Source of the DNA: DTU036 sp964346475
GTDB taxonomy: Bacteria; Bacillota; Clostridia; Peptostreptococcales; Acidaminobacteraceae
Direction of reading: 5' to 3'
Assembly: GCA_964346475.1 (NCBI GenBank)
Contig: CAYFUM010000012.1
Span: 1-39,600 of the forward strand
DNA length: 39,600 bases
The notes beneath the pieces are model-generated. The model was not told where the DNA came from. It saw only the letters and a program-made list of their open reading frames with translations, and made no database searches. Position numbers and translations under genes: made by a program. Positions 1 through 8,481 of the stretch are shown here, one piece after another. The stretch's first letter is position 1. Each line of letters starts with the position of its first letter.

Positions 1-7
1 CCATTAT

Positions 8-43
8 AAAAGCCCTAGTCACGGGATGTGATTAGGGCCTTTT
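8..43 (-). terminator. terminator of the MurT-like/ATP-grasp operon
   Basis: An 11-bp stem pairs 12-22 with 28-38 (one G-U pair), extended by an A-run at 8-11 against T's at 40-43. Read on the minus strand it is followed by TTTT, just after the stop codon of the last ATP-grasp gene. It could also act weakly on the plus strand. Confidence 0.75.
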
Positions 44-47
44 ACTT

Positions 48-1115
48 CTATTTTTGTATTCTTACCTTACTATATCTATCCTTTAATTCTCTAAACTCAA
101 CGCCGACAAGTTTAACCATCTGGTCATAAATTCCCCTATGTGATGGATTTTGATAGTAGCACTGCATCATATCGTAGGAGGCGTAGGTATTAAGTTCAAT
201 AAGATCGACACCCTCCTCTGTTAGCGCAATATCCCAGCCGATATACTTATAGTCATCAATTTCATTGGCTAGTTTTTCAGCTAAGGCATAGGCCTTGTCA
301 ACATGGGGCAGCATATAATTTAAAAAGATGGTGCCAGTAGTGGGATGGGCTTCTACCAGGTGGCCGCCGTCTAGATTAAAGTTACCATCTTCTTTAAAAC
401 CCTGGCTAATAATTTTTCCGGTTGAATCTACCTGAACATAGACCCCTCCCGAAGATACATTGTCTATCTCCATGTTTTCGCCGCCCATTCTCAGGATGCT
501 GGGGAGGAAGTGGACCTTTCCCTTATCATCCTTAATAGTAGTAAGCCTCAGGGAATTGACTGAATGGGGGTAGAGCTTGTTGACATCAGGGTGTTGTTTT
601 ATCAGCTCCTCTAAAAGTGAGATGTGTTTTTCTTGACAGTAGCTTCGCAGCTCTTTGGCATCATCAAATTTTTCAAGGCGTAATTTTTCTATTCCAAAGC
701 CACCATAGTTATCTGCCTGCTTGGCAAAAATTACTGGATTTCTCTCCATAAAGCTCTGAAGCTCATCGTCACTGACCTCATCAAGTATAAGTACTTCTCT
801 GCTATAGTGGTCTTTTAATAGCTTATAAACATGGATTTTGTTGAAAAAATCAATCTCCGTGTCTTTGGGAAGATTAAGAAAATAGTTGGCATTAGCCCAG
901 TCCAGAGCTCCAAAGTAGCTGAGTCTAGCCTTTTTATCACTGGTATGAGCAAAGCCAAAGACTTGATAGTCCAGGGCGCTAAAGCCGTACTTATATCGAA
1001 GGTAGAGCATATCTGCTAGGACACTAGCCCTGCTTTTATTTGCTTTTTTTGACTCAGCCTGGCTAGACATCCAGTAAGTATTAAGTCCTTCTAAACGAGA
1101 AGATAAACCTTTCAT
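48..1115 (-). CDS. ATP-grasp protein, sugar-transfer-associated family (distal paralog)
   Basis: The 355-aa product resembles the ATP-grasp group often annotated as sugar-transfer-associated or hexapeptide-transferase-related (ATPgrasp_ST). ATP-grasp enzymes join a carboxylate to an amine or thiol through an acyl phosphate. Visible landmarks are NSLRLTT (about residue 187), a DNVSSGG block, HPTTGT and the C-terminal YIGWDIALTEEGVDLIELN segment, which supplies the acidic Mg-binding residues and the E-x-N end of the fold. There is no signal peptide or membrane segment, so it should be cytosolic. It is the last gene of a four-gene minus-strand operon, 15 nt after its paralog, with an AAGGAAT ribosome binding site. 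The substrate cannot be read from sequence. The linkage to a Mur-ligase-type pair suggests a cell-envelope precursor. Family assignment is good; function is inference. Confidence 0.8.
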   Translation of the reverse strand: MKGLSSRLEGLNTYWMSSQAESKKANKSRASVLADMLYLRYKYGFSALDYQVFGFAHTSDKKARLSYFGALDWANANYFLNLPKDTEIDFFNKIHVYKLLKDHYSREVLILDEVSDDELQSFMERNPVIFAKQADNYGGFGIEKLRLEKFDDAKELRSYCQEKHISLLEELIKQHPDVNKLYPHSVNSLRLTTIKDDKGKVHFLPSILRMGGENMEIDNVSSGGVYVQVDSTGKIISQGFKEDGNFNLDGGHLVEAHPTTGTIFLNYMLPHVDKAYALAEKLANEIDDYKYIGWDIALTEEGVDLIELNTYASYDMMQCYYQNPSHRGIYDQMVKLVGVEFRELKDRYSKVRIQK

Positions 1116-1130
1116 AGTTATTCCTTTCTA

Positions 1131-2150
1131 TTAACGTAGGGGAAGACCCAGGAGTTCTTCCATCCTATAGGCCTGGCCATGGCCGTCTGCCATGTGAATT
1201 CTTGCTTGAAAGAGTTCTACCGAAGGGATGGAATTTCCTTCTACTAAAACTGGACCTTCTGGGGTAATTGCAACATCCCAACCTATATACCTGCTCTCGG
1301 GTAGTACCAGGGCGCTGTTTTTCACCAGGTCTTTTACCCTGTCTATCTGGGGAAGCTTAAAGCCCAGGAGATCCATACCGGTTGCCGGGTGGCGGGTAAA
1401 GGATTTTTCTCTAGGATAATTGATATAGGCAGGGAAGTTTATAGTCCCGTCTTCACTAAGAAGGGTAAAGGCGCCGCCCAGGCTGGTATTATCAAAATGG
1501 CTATCGGTGGTGTTAAATCTCAGTGTCATATAGGCAACTGAGACCTGACCCTGGGGATTTGTTGCTGTACCCACCCTTAGGGTATTGACGGACTTTAAAG
1601 AAAGCTCCTGCATCTTCTTATCCTGGATGATGGCTTCCTCTAATACGACTTGATTATTTTTTATAAGCCTATCATAGAGAGCCTTGGCATCCTCTACTTT
1701 TTCTGTCTCTATTCTTATTATGTTATCACCCCCACAATCAGAGGGAGTTTTAAAAAAAAGAACAGGATGATCTAGGAGTGCCTTTCTAAAGAGGCTGTAG
1801 TCAACCCTTCTAAGATCCAGGGCTTCTCGACCCAAAAAATCTTTAAACCTGCTGTTAAAGAGTCCCTTATCTTCAAAAATCTCCATGTTAGCCTTGGTGT
1901 TACAGGTTCTTATAATCTTAGTATTGTCTTTATACTCAGATAGGTAGCTCCTTCTTTGGAGGGGGTCAAGAATCTCATCGAAACCAAAGGTTAGATAATT
2001 AAGCCAGGTATAGCCCTGCTCCTTGTAGCAGCGAGTCATATCTTTAAAGATATCTAAATGACTGCGTCCCGAGCGCTTGTGCATGTGGCTGACAACATAG
2101 TAGAGCTGGGGCCAGTCCATTTTTAGTGCTTTTTTTATTTGTTCAACCAT
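1131..2150 (-). CDS. ATP-grasp protein, sugar-transfer-associated family (proximal paralog)
   Basis: The 339-aa product is a paralog of the next gene downstream, with the same order of landmarks: VNTLRVGT, FDNTSLGGA, RHPATGMDLLG and YIGWDVAITPEGPVLVEGN. The final E-x-N metal-binding segment is intact, so it should be a working ATP-dependent ligase. The N-terminal 100 residues carry the helical lead-in (TWLNYLTFGFDEI) seen in both copies. An AGGAG site lies just before the ATG, and the upstream GatD-like gene ends 17 nt away. Two ATP-grasp paralogs in tandem suggest two successive or alternative ligation steps on one acceptor. No substrate is evident; a wall or capsule glycopolymer is a possibility because of the MurT-like neighbour. 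Confidence 0.8.
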   Translation of the reverse strand: MVEQIKKALKMDWPQLYYVVSHMHKRSGRSHLDIFKDMTRCYKEQGYTWLNYLTFGFDEILDPLQRRSYLSEYKDNTKIIRTCNTKANMEIFEDKGLFNSRFKDFLGREALDLRRVDYSLFRKALLDHPVLFFKTPSDCGGDNIIRIETEKVEDAKALYDRLIKNNQVVLEEAIIQDKKMQELSLKSVNTLRVGTATNPQGQVSVAYMTLRFNTTDSHFDNTSLGGAFTLLSEDGTINFPAYINYPREKSFTRHPATGMDLLGFKLPQIDRVKDLVKNSALVLPESRYIGWDVAITPEGPVLVEGNSIPSVELFQARIHMADGHGQAYRMEELLGLPLR

Positions 2151-2166
2151 TATTATCTCCTGGGCC

Positions 2167-2838
2167 TTATTTGGTATTTTTCATCATATCATTTTTTCTT
2201 TTATTAAAACTCTCTATGAGGTCTTTTTCCATTGGAAAACTGTCGGTCATATCCATAGCATCTAGGAGCTCCCTGGTAAAATGGGGGCTGGTGATTAGTA
2301 GGGGGCCTAAAAGGCTGGTGGCGTAGAGGTTCTTATAGTGGACTCCATAGTCCTGATCCTGGGCTTTTATAAAGCTGGGTTTTTCACCCTGGTAACTTGT
2401 AAACTGGGAAATCCATCCAAATATTTCACTACCCTTTGTGGTATGACCATGGACGAACTTGTTTATCCTATCATACTTATTTACCCTGGTTACAAAGTCA
2501 AAAAAGCCCAGGGCCTGGAGAGTGCTTGCTTCTTCATGGATAATCTCCTGGCCCAACAAATCCAGGGAGTTACCAGTAAAAAGAAGAAACTGTCCCTCCT
2601 CAATTTTATTTTTTATCTCTTCCTTTAAAGGGAGAAAAAGATCAAGTATAAGTTCCTGCTTAGCCTCTGTCATAGCTCCCATGACAGCAAGCTTTATCCC
2701 CCCATCTAGAAAACGGGGCCTAGCTGGAAAGTTAGTTCTAATAATGTTTTCTTCTCCAAAAATCTTAGTTAAAAGAAGCTGGGTTCCATTTTCCCCCAGT
2801 AGATTGGTGAGTTCAGGGTAGATTAGTTCAACTTTCAA
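2167..2838 (-). CDS. GatD-like class I amidotransferase subunit lacking catalytic Cys and His
   Basis: The 223-aa product aligns along its length with GatD, the glutaminase half of the MurT/GatD lipid II amidotransferase. Shared features are the IYPEL start, a PLKEEI helix, an ALGFFDFVT segment and the C-terminal GVHYKNL...LGPLL block. The nucleophile motif (ICGGYQFLG in Staphylococcus aureus GatD, recalled from memory) is here TGNSLDLLG, so the Cys position is Gly89. The catalytic His of TYLHGP is Leu177 in TSLLGP. The Arg that helps bind substrate in GatD appears kept (Arg124). Glutamine hydrolysis is therefore not expected. The protein may be a scaffold, may bind another ligand, or may channel free ammonia. 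It overlaps the MurT-like gene by 11 nt, the usual arrangement for the pair. The fold call is strong; the new role is unknown. Confidence 0.8.
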   Translation of the reverse strand: MKVELIYPELTNLLGENGTQLLLTKIFGEENIIRTNFPARPRFLDGGIKLAVMGAMTEAKQELILDLFLPLKEEIKNKIEEGQFLLFTGNSLDLLGQEIIHEEASTLQALGFFDFVTRVNKYDRINKFVHGHTTKGSEIFGWISQFTSYQGEKPSFIKAQDQDYGVHYKNLYATSLLGPLLITSPHFTRELLDAMDMTDSFPMEKDLIESFNKRKNDMMKNTK

Positions 2839-4198
2839 ATCCGGTCTCCTCCAGTCTATTAGTAATTCTTTCTAAAATTTCTCTGGATACAGGTTCTGAA
2901 TAGAGCTCATAGAGAATACCAACAAAATCAACATTTTTTAAATCAACAAGATCTGCGATATCTATTTTTTCTTCTTTAATTAATATTTTGTCTTCGGGTA
3001 TTCCTGCAAATTTTAGCCTTAGCAGGTAGTCCTGGGCTCTATAGCCCCCTATGAGAATTTGCTTTATATCCTCTCTCTTTAACTTCTCAAAATCCGTATC
3101 ATAAAGCCAGGCTGTATTTTCTTCATGACTAGTTTTTTTCTCACTGGTATCGTTGAGAAGTATAAGGGCCTTGTCTCCCTCCTGGTCAAGAACTACGCTA
3201 AGGGCCCTGCTTATGGCAATGGGATTCATTCCCTTGGCTAACATCCTGTAAAAGGTCTTGCCTGCCTTGGTGCTTACATCCTTACGGCTCTTGACTATTT
3301 CTAGGCCCTCAAGGGCCTTGGCCAGCTCCTCTTCTTTTACGCCTAGACTCCTCATAAGACAAATAGCTGATAGCTCGGCGTAGTAGTCCAGAAGGTTTTC
3401 TCCTAGATGGGGATATTTCTCAAGCTCTCCATTAATATCCACAGTAAAACCATCCCTGGTATCAATAAGACTCACGTTGGCTTTGTAATTTGTAAAACCA
3501 CACTGGCTACATTGGGAGTGGCCTATATGATGGTATCTTCTAAAGCTATAGACCATGGGACTCTGGCATAGAGGACAGAGGGGGACATCTTCAATCAGGC
3601 TAGTGGACTCGGATTTTTCACCCTCTAGTTTATTTATTGAATAAAAGGTCTTTGGATTATTTTCTCCCAGTCTGGAACTAATAAGATCATCGCTGTTTAA
3701 AAAGAGGTGGGTAGAAGCTGGGATATGGTCCTTTAAGACTCTGAAAATAAATTCCCCATGGGCATTTCTCAGGTAGGACTCTCTAAAGAGGTTGGTAACT
3801 AGAAGATAATCTGGAGCCATTTCTGGAAATATTATCCTGCTGGCCCTTTCATCCACTTCAAGAATACATAGGTCTAGTTTAGGACCTCCGAAAAAACTTG
3901 AGGCATCCAGTAGGGTTGTTATGACGCCTTCCTTTATATTACTACCGTAGCCATTGTGGGCTAGCTTGTAGCCAAGATTTCTGTAAATATCAGCAATTAA
4001 ATTGGAAGTAGTTGTCTTGCCGTTGGTACCAGTTATGGCTATAAGGGTCCTGGGTTTTGCAATGTGACTTAAAAAGTCTGGACATAGTTTTAGAGCAAGG
4101 GCCCCAGGAGTGTGGGTTGCATTATATCCTGCCAATCGTAGAAAAAGGCTGCTTGCTCTAGCGGCAGTGATTGCTATATAAAAGCGTAATTTTCTCAT
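2828..4198 (-). CDS. MurT-like Mur ligase (DUF1727) with altered triad residue
   Basis: The 456-aa product has the Mur ligase P-loop ITGTNGKTTT (residues 56-64), the LEVDE block near 113, a Cys4 zinc ribbon (C208, C211, C230, C233) that marks MurT, and a C-terminal DUF1727 domain. Canonical MurT activates the D-Glu carboxylate of lipid II for amidation and supplies an Asp in a D-V-S-W context to the GatD triad. Here that place reads ENTAW, with Asn361 where Asp is expected. ATP-binding features are intact, so acyl-phosphate chemistry is likely retained while glutamine use is not. It is the first gene of a four-gene operon, with an AAGGAAGG ribosome binding site and an extended -10 box upstream. 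It could instead be an envelope ligase using another amine. The normal MurT/GatD pair, if present, is not in this window. Confidence 0.85.
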   Translation of the reverse strand: MRKLRFYIAITAARASSLFLRLAGYNATHTPGALALKLCPDFLSHIAKPRTLIAITGTNGKTTTSNLIADIYRNLGYKLAHNGYGSNIKEGVITTLLDASSFFGGPKLDLCILEVDERASRIIFPEMAPDYLLVTNLFRESYLRNAHGEFIFRVLKDHIPASTHLFLNSDDLISSRLGENNPKTFYSINKLEGEKSESTSLIEDVPLCPLCQSPMVYSFRRYHHIGHSQCSQCGFTNYKANVSLIDTRDGFTVDINGELEKYPHLGENLLDYYAELSAICLMRSLGVKEEELAKALEGLEIVKSRKDVSTKAGKTFYRMLAKGMNPIAISRALSVVLDQEGDKALILLNDTSEKKTSHEENTAWLYDTDFEKLKREDIKQILIGGYRAQDYLLRLKFAGIPEDKILIKEEKIDIADLVDLKNVDFVGILYELYSEPVSREILERITNRLEETGFES

Positions 4199-4230
4199 CG
4201 CTTCCTTCCTTGGATATTGGTTATAATGGA

Positions 4231-4239
4231 ATTATAGCA
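4231..4239 (-). promoter_or_regulatory. extended -10 promoter of the MurT-like operon
   Basis: The minus strand reads TGCTATAAT, a perfect -10 hexamer with the TGn extension, 33 nt before the MurT-like ATG. A weak TTAATA -35 lies 18 bp upstream. Transcription should start near 4224. Confidence 0.55.
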
Positions 4240-4389
4240 TATTAGGGCCTATATTATTAATCTATCCTTTTTTAGATAATTCTTACTTTTCTAATCAAGA
4301 TTCATCTTGTCCAATGGAAGAGGAGCTGGCCTTCTGATATACTAGCAGTGGCATATTAAATTTTATCTGAGGCTGGACTAGGAAAATAT

Positions 4390-5670
4390 ATGTATATAAA
4401 TAACTTTACAATAATAGATGTTGAAACTGCCAGTAGAAGGGTTCCCAGCATATGCTCCTTGGGGCTGGTCCATGTTAGTGGGGGTAGAGTAGTGGCCCGC
4501 CACCATTACTTTATAAAACCTCCGGGGCGCTTTGAGTATTGGAATATAAGGGTCCATAGTATTGAACCCTATCATGTCAAGGCAGCACCCAGGTTTAAAG
4601 AGATCTGGCCCCTGATAAAGGACTACTGTGAAAATTCCATAATAGTAGCCCATAATGCTAGCTTTGATCTAGCACAAATTCAGGCGTCACTTAAAGAGGC
4701 TGGAATAGACCATCCTGATTTTTACTACATAGATACAGTAAAGATGGCGGGTAGGCTCTTTCCAGGTTTTCCCAAATACAACCTTGCCTATCTAAGTCTT
4801 GTCATGGATGCTGAGCTAGGAAACCACCATGACGCCCTTAGCGACGCTTCGGCTACCGGTGAGATCTTCACCTGGATGCAGGGGAAGTATCCCCTGGAGC
4901 GCAGTAATATTTCTATTTACAGGTCTCCCCACACCAGCGCTGTAAAATCAAAGGATTTTGGAAAACACTTTAGCCAGCTCAGACTCCAGCTTAGGGACTA
5001 CCAGCCAGGTCAGGCCCTGGATAATAAGGCCCTGGAGGGCCTTGAGCAGTGGCTTGCCAGTGTAGAGGACTTTAGCGGAAGCTATCCTGCCAGTGAACTT
5101 GTACCTAGAATAGAATATCTTATAAATAAAGCCTACTACCATGAAGGAGTTCACCTGATACTAGAGAGGCTTGCTATGAAATTTTACCATGAGAAAACCA
5201 GGATTAACCTGGCCAGTTCCTTTAGGTCAGCCCATAAACTAATGGAAAAAAAGGATGGTAGGGGCCTTGAAACCTGGCTGGAAGAGAACTTTCAGCTTAG
5301 GGAGGAATATCTTTTTGATAGTCTGTGGAGGGAGCTCTGGGAATACCACCACCATGGCCAGGGAAGCTACGAAAATCTCCTTAAACGCTTGGAGTTTTTT
5401 ATCAATCCCTTCGATGGAAATTTTACCAAGGAAAAAGTAAAGGGGAAGAGGGGCATCCTGATTGGAAAACTAGGGGGGCGTCAGGCTAGGAATTTTGATA
5501 GAGATATAAAAAATGCCCAGGCTAGTCTAGTGGATCTAAACCCAAGGCATGTTGATTTTGTGGCAATTGTCTGTGGTAAAAAGGGGCTTGATTATTCCCC
5601 CAAGGTAAGAAAGATATTAAAATTAAAAGAAGAAGGACTGGATGTAAAAATCCTGAGAATAGGTAGATAA
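4390..5670 (+). CDS. DnaQ-like 3'-5' exonuclease with probable C-terminal BRCT domain
   Basis: The 426-aa product begins with an exonuclease domain of the DNA polymerase III epsilon type. Exo I is IIDVETAS (D10, E12), Exo II is AHNASFDLAQ and Exo III is HDALSDAS, so the DEDDh metal ligands are present. The middle (about 170-340) is helical and unrecognised. The last 80 residues, starting near KGKRGILIGKL, look like a BRCT fold, a combination known for stand-alone DnaQ-type nucleases. The likely role is proofreading-like or repair trimming of DNA. An AGGAAAA site sits 6 nt before the ATG. Three nucleotides separate its stop from the tctC-like lipoprotein gene, so the two are probably co-transcribed despite unrelated roles. 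Confidence 0.8.
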   Translation: MYINNFTIIDVETASRRVPSICSLGLVHVSGGRVVARHHYFIKPPGRFEYWNIRVHSIEPYHVKAAPRFKEIWPLIKDYCENSIIVAHNASFDLAQIQASLKEAGIDHPDFYYIDTVKMAGRLFPGFPKYNLAYLSLVMDAELGNHHDALSDASATGEIFTWMQGKYPLERSNISIYRSPHTSAVKSKDFGKHFSQLRLQLRDYQPGQALDNKALEGLEQWLASVEDFSGSYPASELVPRIEYLINKAYYHEGVHLILERLAMKFYHEKTRINLASSFRSAHKLMEKKDGRGLETWLEENFQLREEYLFDSLWRELWEYHHHGQGSYENLLKRLEFFINPFDGNFTKEKVKGKRGILIGKLGGRQARNFDRDIKNAQASLVDLNPRHVDFVAIVCGKKGLDYSPKVRKILKLKEEGLDVKILRIGR

Positions 5671-5672
5671 GA

Positions 5673-6674
5673 GTGAAAAAAAGTAAATTTGTAATAATAA
5701 CATTAATAATGATTTTTCTCCTAGCGGGCTGCTCTAAGGCAGACTACCCTGCTAGAAAGATTCAAATAATAGTACCCTACTCAGCTGGAGGGACAACGGA
5801 TTTAGTTGCCAGGGCCTTTGCCCAGGTTCTAGCCGAGGAGATAGGCAGGGATGTTAGCGTGGTTAATCAGCCTGGTGCCTCGGGCTCTGTAGGAACAATT
5901 AGCGCCTACCAGGCGGATAGGGATGGCTATACCCTGCTTCTCAGCGCCGATTCCCTTGGCATTCAGAGGGTCATGGATCTGTCGGAGCTTAGCTTTGATG
6001 ATTTCCAACCAATAATCCTTCTTACTAACGATCCCAAGGTTATAGTTGTAAATGCTGATAGTCCCTATGAGAGTGCTTCAGAGCTCTTTGAAGCCATGGA
6101 AAGCCAGGGTCTAAATATGAGCTATACAGGTCCTGGAGGTTCAGGCCATGTCCAGGCCCTGCTCTACGAAAAACTAGGAGCCAAACTAACCCTTACACCC
6201 TTTCCAGGAGGCCTGGATGCGATTATAGCCCTTATGGGTAAGCAGGTAGATTTCACTAACTCCAATGCCTCGGTGGTTTGGGAGTATGTTGAAAGTGGTC
6301 ACCTGAGGGTTCTAGCCGTTGCTGGCAATACCCCCCTAAGTCTTGACCCAAGTGTAGCCCTTCTTGAGGAGGAGCTTCCTGGGGCTGGAGAACTTATGGA
6401 CCTAGCCTTTACCCCCCTAAGCCTTCTTGTAAGCCAGGGGACCCCTGATGAGATAGTGGAAACCCTAAGGGAGGCTGCTAAGAGAGCTACTGAGAACCCT
6501 CTATGGCTGGAGTATATTGAAAAAAGTGGCCAAGAGGTCCTCTATGAGCGCTATGATAGTCCTGAAAAAATGACAGAGTTTTTTAAGAGGTTTGAAGCTG
6601 AGATGAGCTGGCTCCTATATGATGGGGGAGCTGCAAAGAAAAGCCCAGAGGAATTTGGAATAAAAAGACCATGA
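5673..6674 (+). CDS. TctC-like substrate-binding lipoprotein of a tripartite tricarboxylate transporter
   Basis: The 333-aa product starts with GTG. It has a lipoprotein signal peptide: KK at the N-terminus, a hydrophobic core and the lipobox LAGC with Cys20 as the lipidation site. The mature part begins YPARKIQIIVPYSAGGTTD, typical of the Bug/TctC family of extracytoplasmic solute receptors. It would capture a carboxylate outside the membrane and hand it to TctA/TctB. Its stop overlaps the tctB-like start (ATGA). The ligand is unknown; family members bind citrate, other tri- and dicarboxylates and aromatic acids. No sensor kinase pair lies beside it. Confidence 0.88.
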   Translation: MKKSKFVIITLIMIFLLAGCSKADYPARKIQIIVPYSAGGTTDLVARAFAQVLAEEIGRDVSVVNQPGASGSVGTISAYQADRDGYTLLLSADSLGIQRVMDLSELSFDDFQPIILLTNDPKVIVVNADSPYESASELFEAMESQGLNMSYTGPGGSGHVQALLYEKLGAKLTLTPFPGGLDAIIALMGKQVDFTNSNASVVWEYVESGHLRVLAVAGNTPLSLDPSVALLEEELPGAGELMDLAFTPLSLLVSQGTPDEIVETLREAAKRATENPLWLEYIEKSGQEVLYERYDSPEKMTEFFKRFEAEMSWLLYDGGAAKKSPEEFGIKRP

Positions 6675-7051
6675 AATCTTTACCTGTCTCTTTTACCGGC
6701 CTGGCCCTTCTAATCTATGGAGTCTACCTCCACCTAGCTTCCCAGGAGGCACTAGGCCTATCTCCAGGACTTTTGCCAGCCCTGCTAGGACTGGCTTTAA
6801 TGGTACTTTCGCCAGGCCTAATACTTGATTTTAGGAAGGATAGGCTGCCTTGGTTAGAGGGTCTTATAATTTTATTCTATGGACTTTCCTGGTACTTTCT
6901 AGGAGCTAGACTAGCTACCCTGGCCTATACTGGCCTAGCCCTTTATCTCCTTGGTGGAGAAGGTCCCCTTAGGTCTCTTCTTTTTGCCCTTGGCCTGGTC
7001 TTCTTGGTCGAGCTGACCTTTGCTGGAATATTTGGAATTGTGCTGCCTTGA
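6671..7051 (+). CDS. TctB-like small membrane subunit
   Basis: The 126-aa hydrophobic protein has about four membrane segments and lies between TctC- and TctA-like genes. TctB subunits are poorly conserved small four-helix proteins of this length, so the call rests on position, size and hydrophobicity. It overlaps the tctC stop by four bases, and its own stop is seven bases before the chosen tctA ATG. With TctA it would form the membrane part of a secondary, cation-coupled carboxylate importer. Confidence 0.75.
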   Translation: MKSLPVSFTGLALLIYGVYLHLASQEALGLSPGLLPALLGLALMVLSPGLILDFRKDRLPWLEGLIILFYGLSWYFLGARLATLAYTGLALYLLGGEGPLRSLLFALGLVFLVELTFAGIFGIVLP

Positions 7052-7058
7052 GGTAATT

Positions 7059-8480
7059 ATGATATTAGTTTTCACATTTTTAGGTGCTCTACTAGGACTT
7101 ATAGTGGGAAGCCTACCAGGACTTAGTGTGACCATGGCCACAGCCCTACTGCTGGGCCTAACCTATTCCTGGCCCACCTCCTATGCTATGGCCACCATTA
7201 TGGGGGTCTACATAGTAGGGGTCTTCTCAGGAGCAGTTCCAGCTATCCTTATTAAGGTAGCGGGGACTCCTTCAGCTATAGTTACGAGCCTTGATGGCTA
7301 TCCCATGGCCAAAAAAGGCCAGGCTGCCGACGCCCTTTTCCTAGCCACTATTTACTCAGCAGTGGGTTCGGTCTTTGGCCTGGTCTGTCTAGCTGTATTT
7401 GCAAAGTCTTTAGGTAGCCTGGCCCTTAGTTTTAGAACCGTCGACTACTTTCTTCTTGCAGTTTTTTCTCTGGGGGCTCTTATGAATTTGTCTAGCGATA
7501 AGCCAGGTCACGCTGCCCTTGCCGGAATCCTGGGGATAGTTTTTTCCCTGGTGGGCCTAGACCCCATAACTGGCAGCCAGAGATTTACTCTGGGTCTTAA
7601 CCTTTTAAAACCAGGAATTCCTCTGGTGCCTATCCTTCTGGGGGTATTTGGCCTTAGTGAGGCTCTGGTCATGGTAGAACAGAGAGCTCAGGGGGATTTT
7701 GAACTTAAAAAAAGAGAGATTGGACTTGGCCAAGCCCTTAAATACCTTCCCTTTTCGATTTACTATGCAATTCTGGGAGTCTTGGTGGGTGTTTTACCAG
7801 GAGCTGGTACTCCTGTGGCTTCATTTTTATCCTATTCCCAGGCAGTGAAGAGAACCAAAAACCCCAGTGTTCCCTTTGGACAGGGTGCCTGGGAGGGCGT
7901 AATTGCCCCGGAGACTGCCAATAACGCCTGTGTTGGGGGTGCCCTTATACCTATGCTCAGTCTGGGCATTCCAGGAGATGGTGTATCGGCTATAATCCTC
8001 TCAGTGTTTATGGTTCATGGCCTTAGGCCGGGGCCCCTTTTCCTAGCAGAAAATCCAGATATGATGGGGACAATCATTGTAAGCGGCCTGGCAGCCTCTC
8101 TTATGCTTCTTGTCCTGGGTCTCCTTCTAGCTCCTAGGCTGGCCTTTGTATCAAATATTAAAAGTTCTTGGCTCTCGGTCATAGTTGTAGTACTGAGCTT
8201 TCTTGGAGCCTATAGCTATAATCAGAGGAGTGAAGATATTTTTATTATGGTCTTCTTTGCCTTTCTTGCCCACCTACTTAGGAGGATGGATATTCCAACT
8301 GCCCCTATGGTTTTGGGCTTTGTTTTGGGACCTATGATAGACCTTAATTTTAGACGGACCATTTTAATCATGAAAAATCAAAGCCTAATAAATTACCTGG
8401 CCCAGCCAATCACCTTGTTTTTTATTGCTCTTATTGCCATCTTGTTAATACTGCCTACACTACTTAAAAGGAGAGGTTAG
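7059..8480 (+). CDS. TctA-like large permease subunit
   Basis: The product is 473 aa from ATG 7059. This start is chosen over an upstream TTG at 7020 because a TTGAGG site lies just before it and the protein then begins MILVFTFLGALLGL as in the family. It has about 11-12 membrane segments. Family signatures are VGSLPGLSVTMA near the N-terminus, the repeat-like GVLPGAGTPVASFLSYSQA in the middle, and LGIPGDGVSAI. These inverted-repeat loops are typical of TctA/DUF112 permeases. It carries the transported carboxylate supplied by TctC. One base separates its stop from the tex ATG, so tex is likely read in the same operon. Confidence 0.9.
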   Translation: MILVFTFLGALLGLIVGSLPGLSVTMATALLLGLTYSWPTSYAMATIMGVYIVGVFSGAVPAILIKVAGTPSAIVTSLDGYPMAKKGQAADALFLATIYSAVGSVFGLVCLAVFAKSLGSLALSFRTVDYFLLAVFSLGALMNLSSDKPGHAALAGILGIVFSLVGLDPITGSQRFTLGLNLLKPGIPLVPILLGVFGLSEALVMVEQRAQGDFELKKREIGLGQALKYLPFSIYYAILGVLVGVLPGAGTPVASFLSYSQAVKRTKNPSVPFGQGAWEGVIAPETANNACVGGALIPMLSLGIPGDGVSAIILSVFMVHGLRPGPLFLAENPDMMGTIIVSGLAASLMLLVLGLLLAPRLAFVSNIKSSWLSVIVVVLSFLGAYSYNQRSEDIFIMVFFAFLAHLLRRMDIPTAPMVLGFVLGPMIDLNFRRTILIMKNQSLINYLAQPITLFFIALIAILLILPTLLKRRG

Positions 8481-8481
8481 A

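Noticed and set aside
7020..7058. Upstream TTG start for the TctA-like permease
   Set aside because: It overlaps tctB and adds residues before the conserved membrane start; ATG 7059 has the better ribosome binding site.
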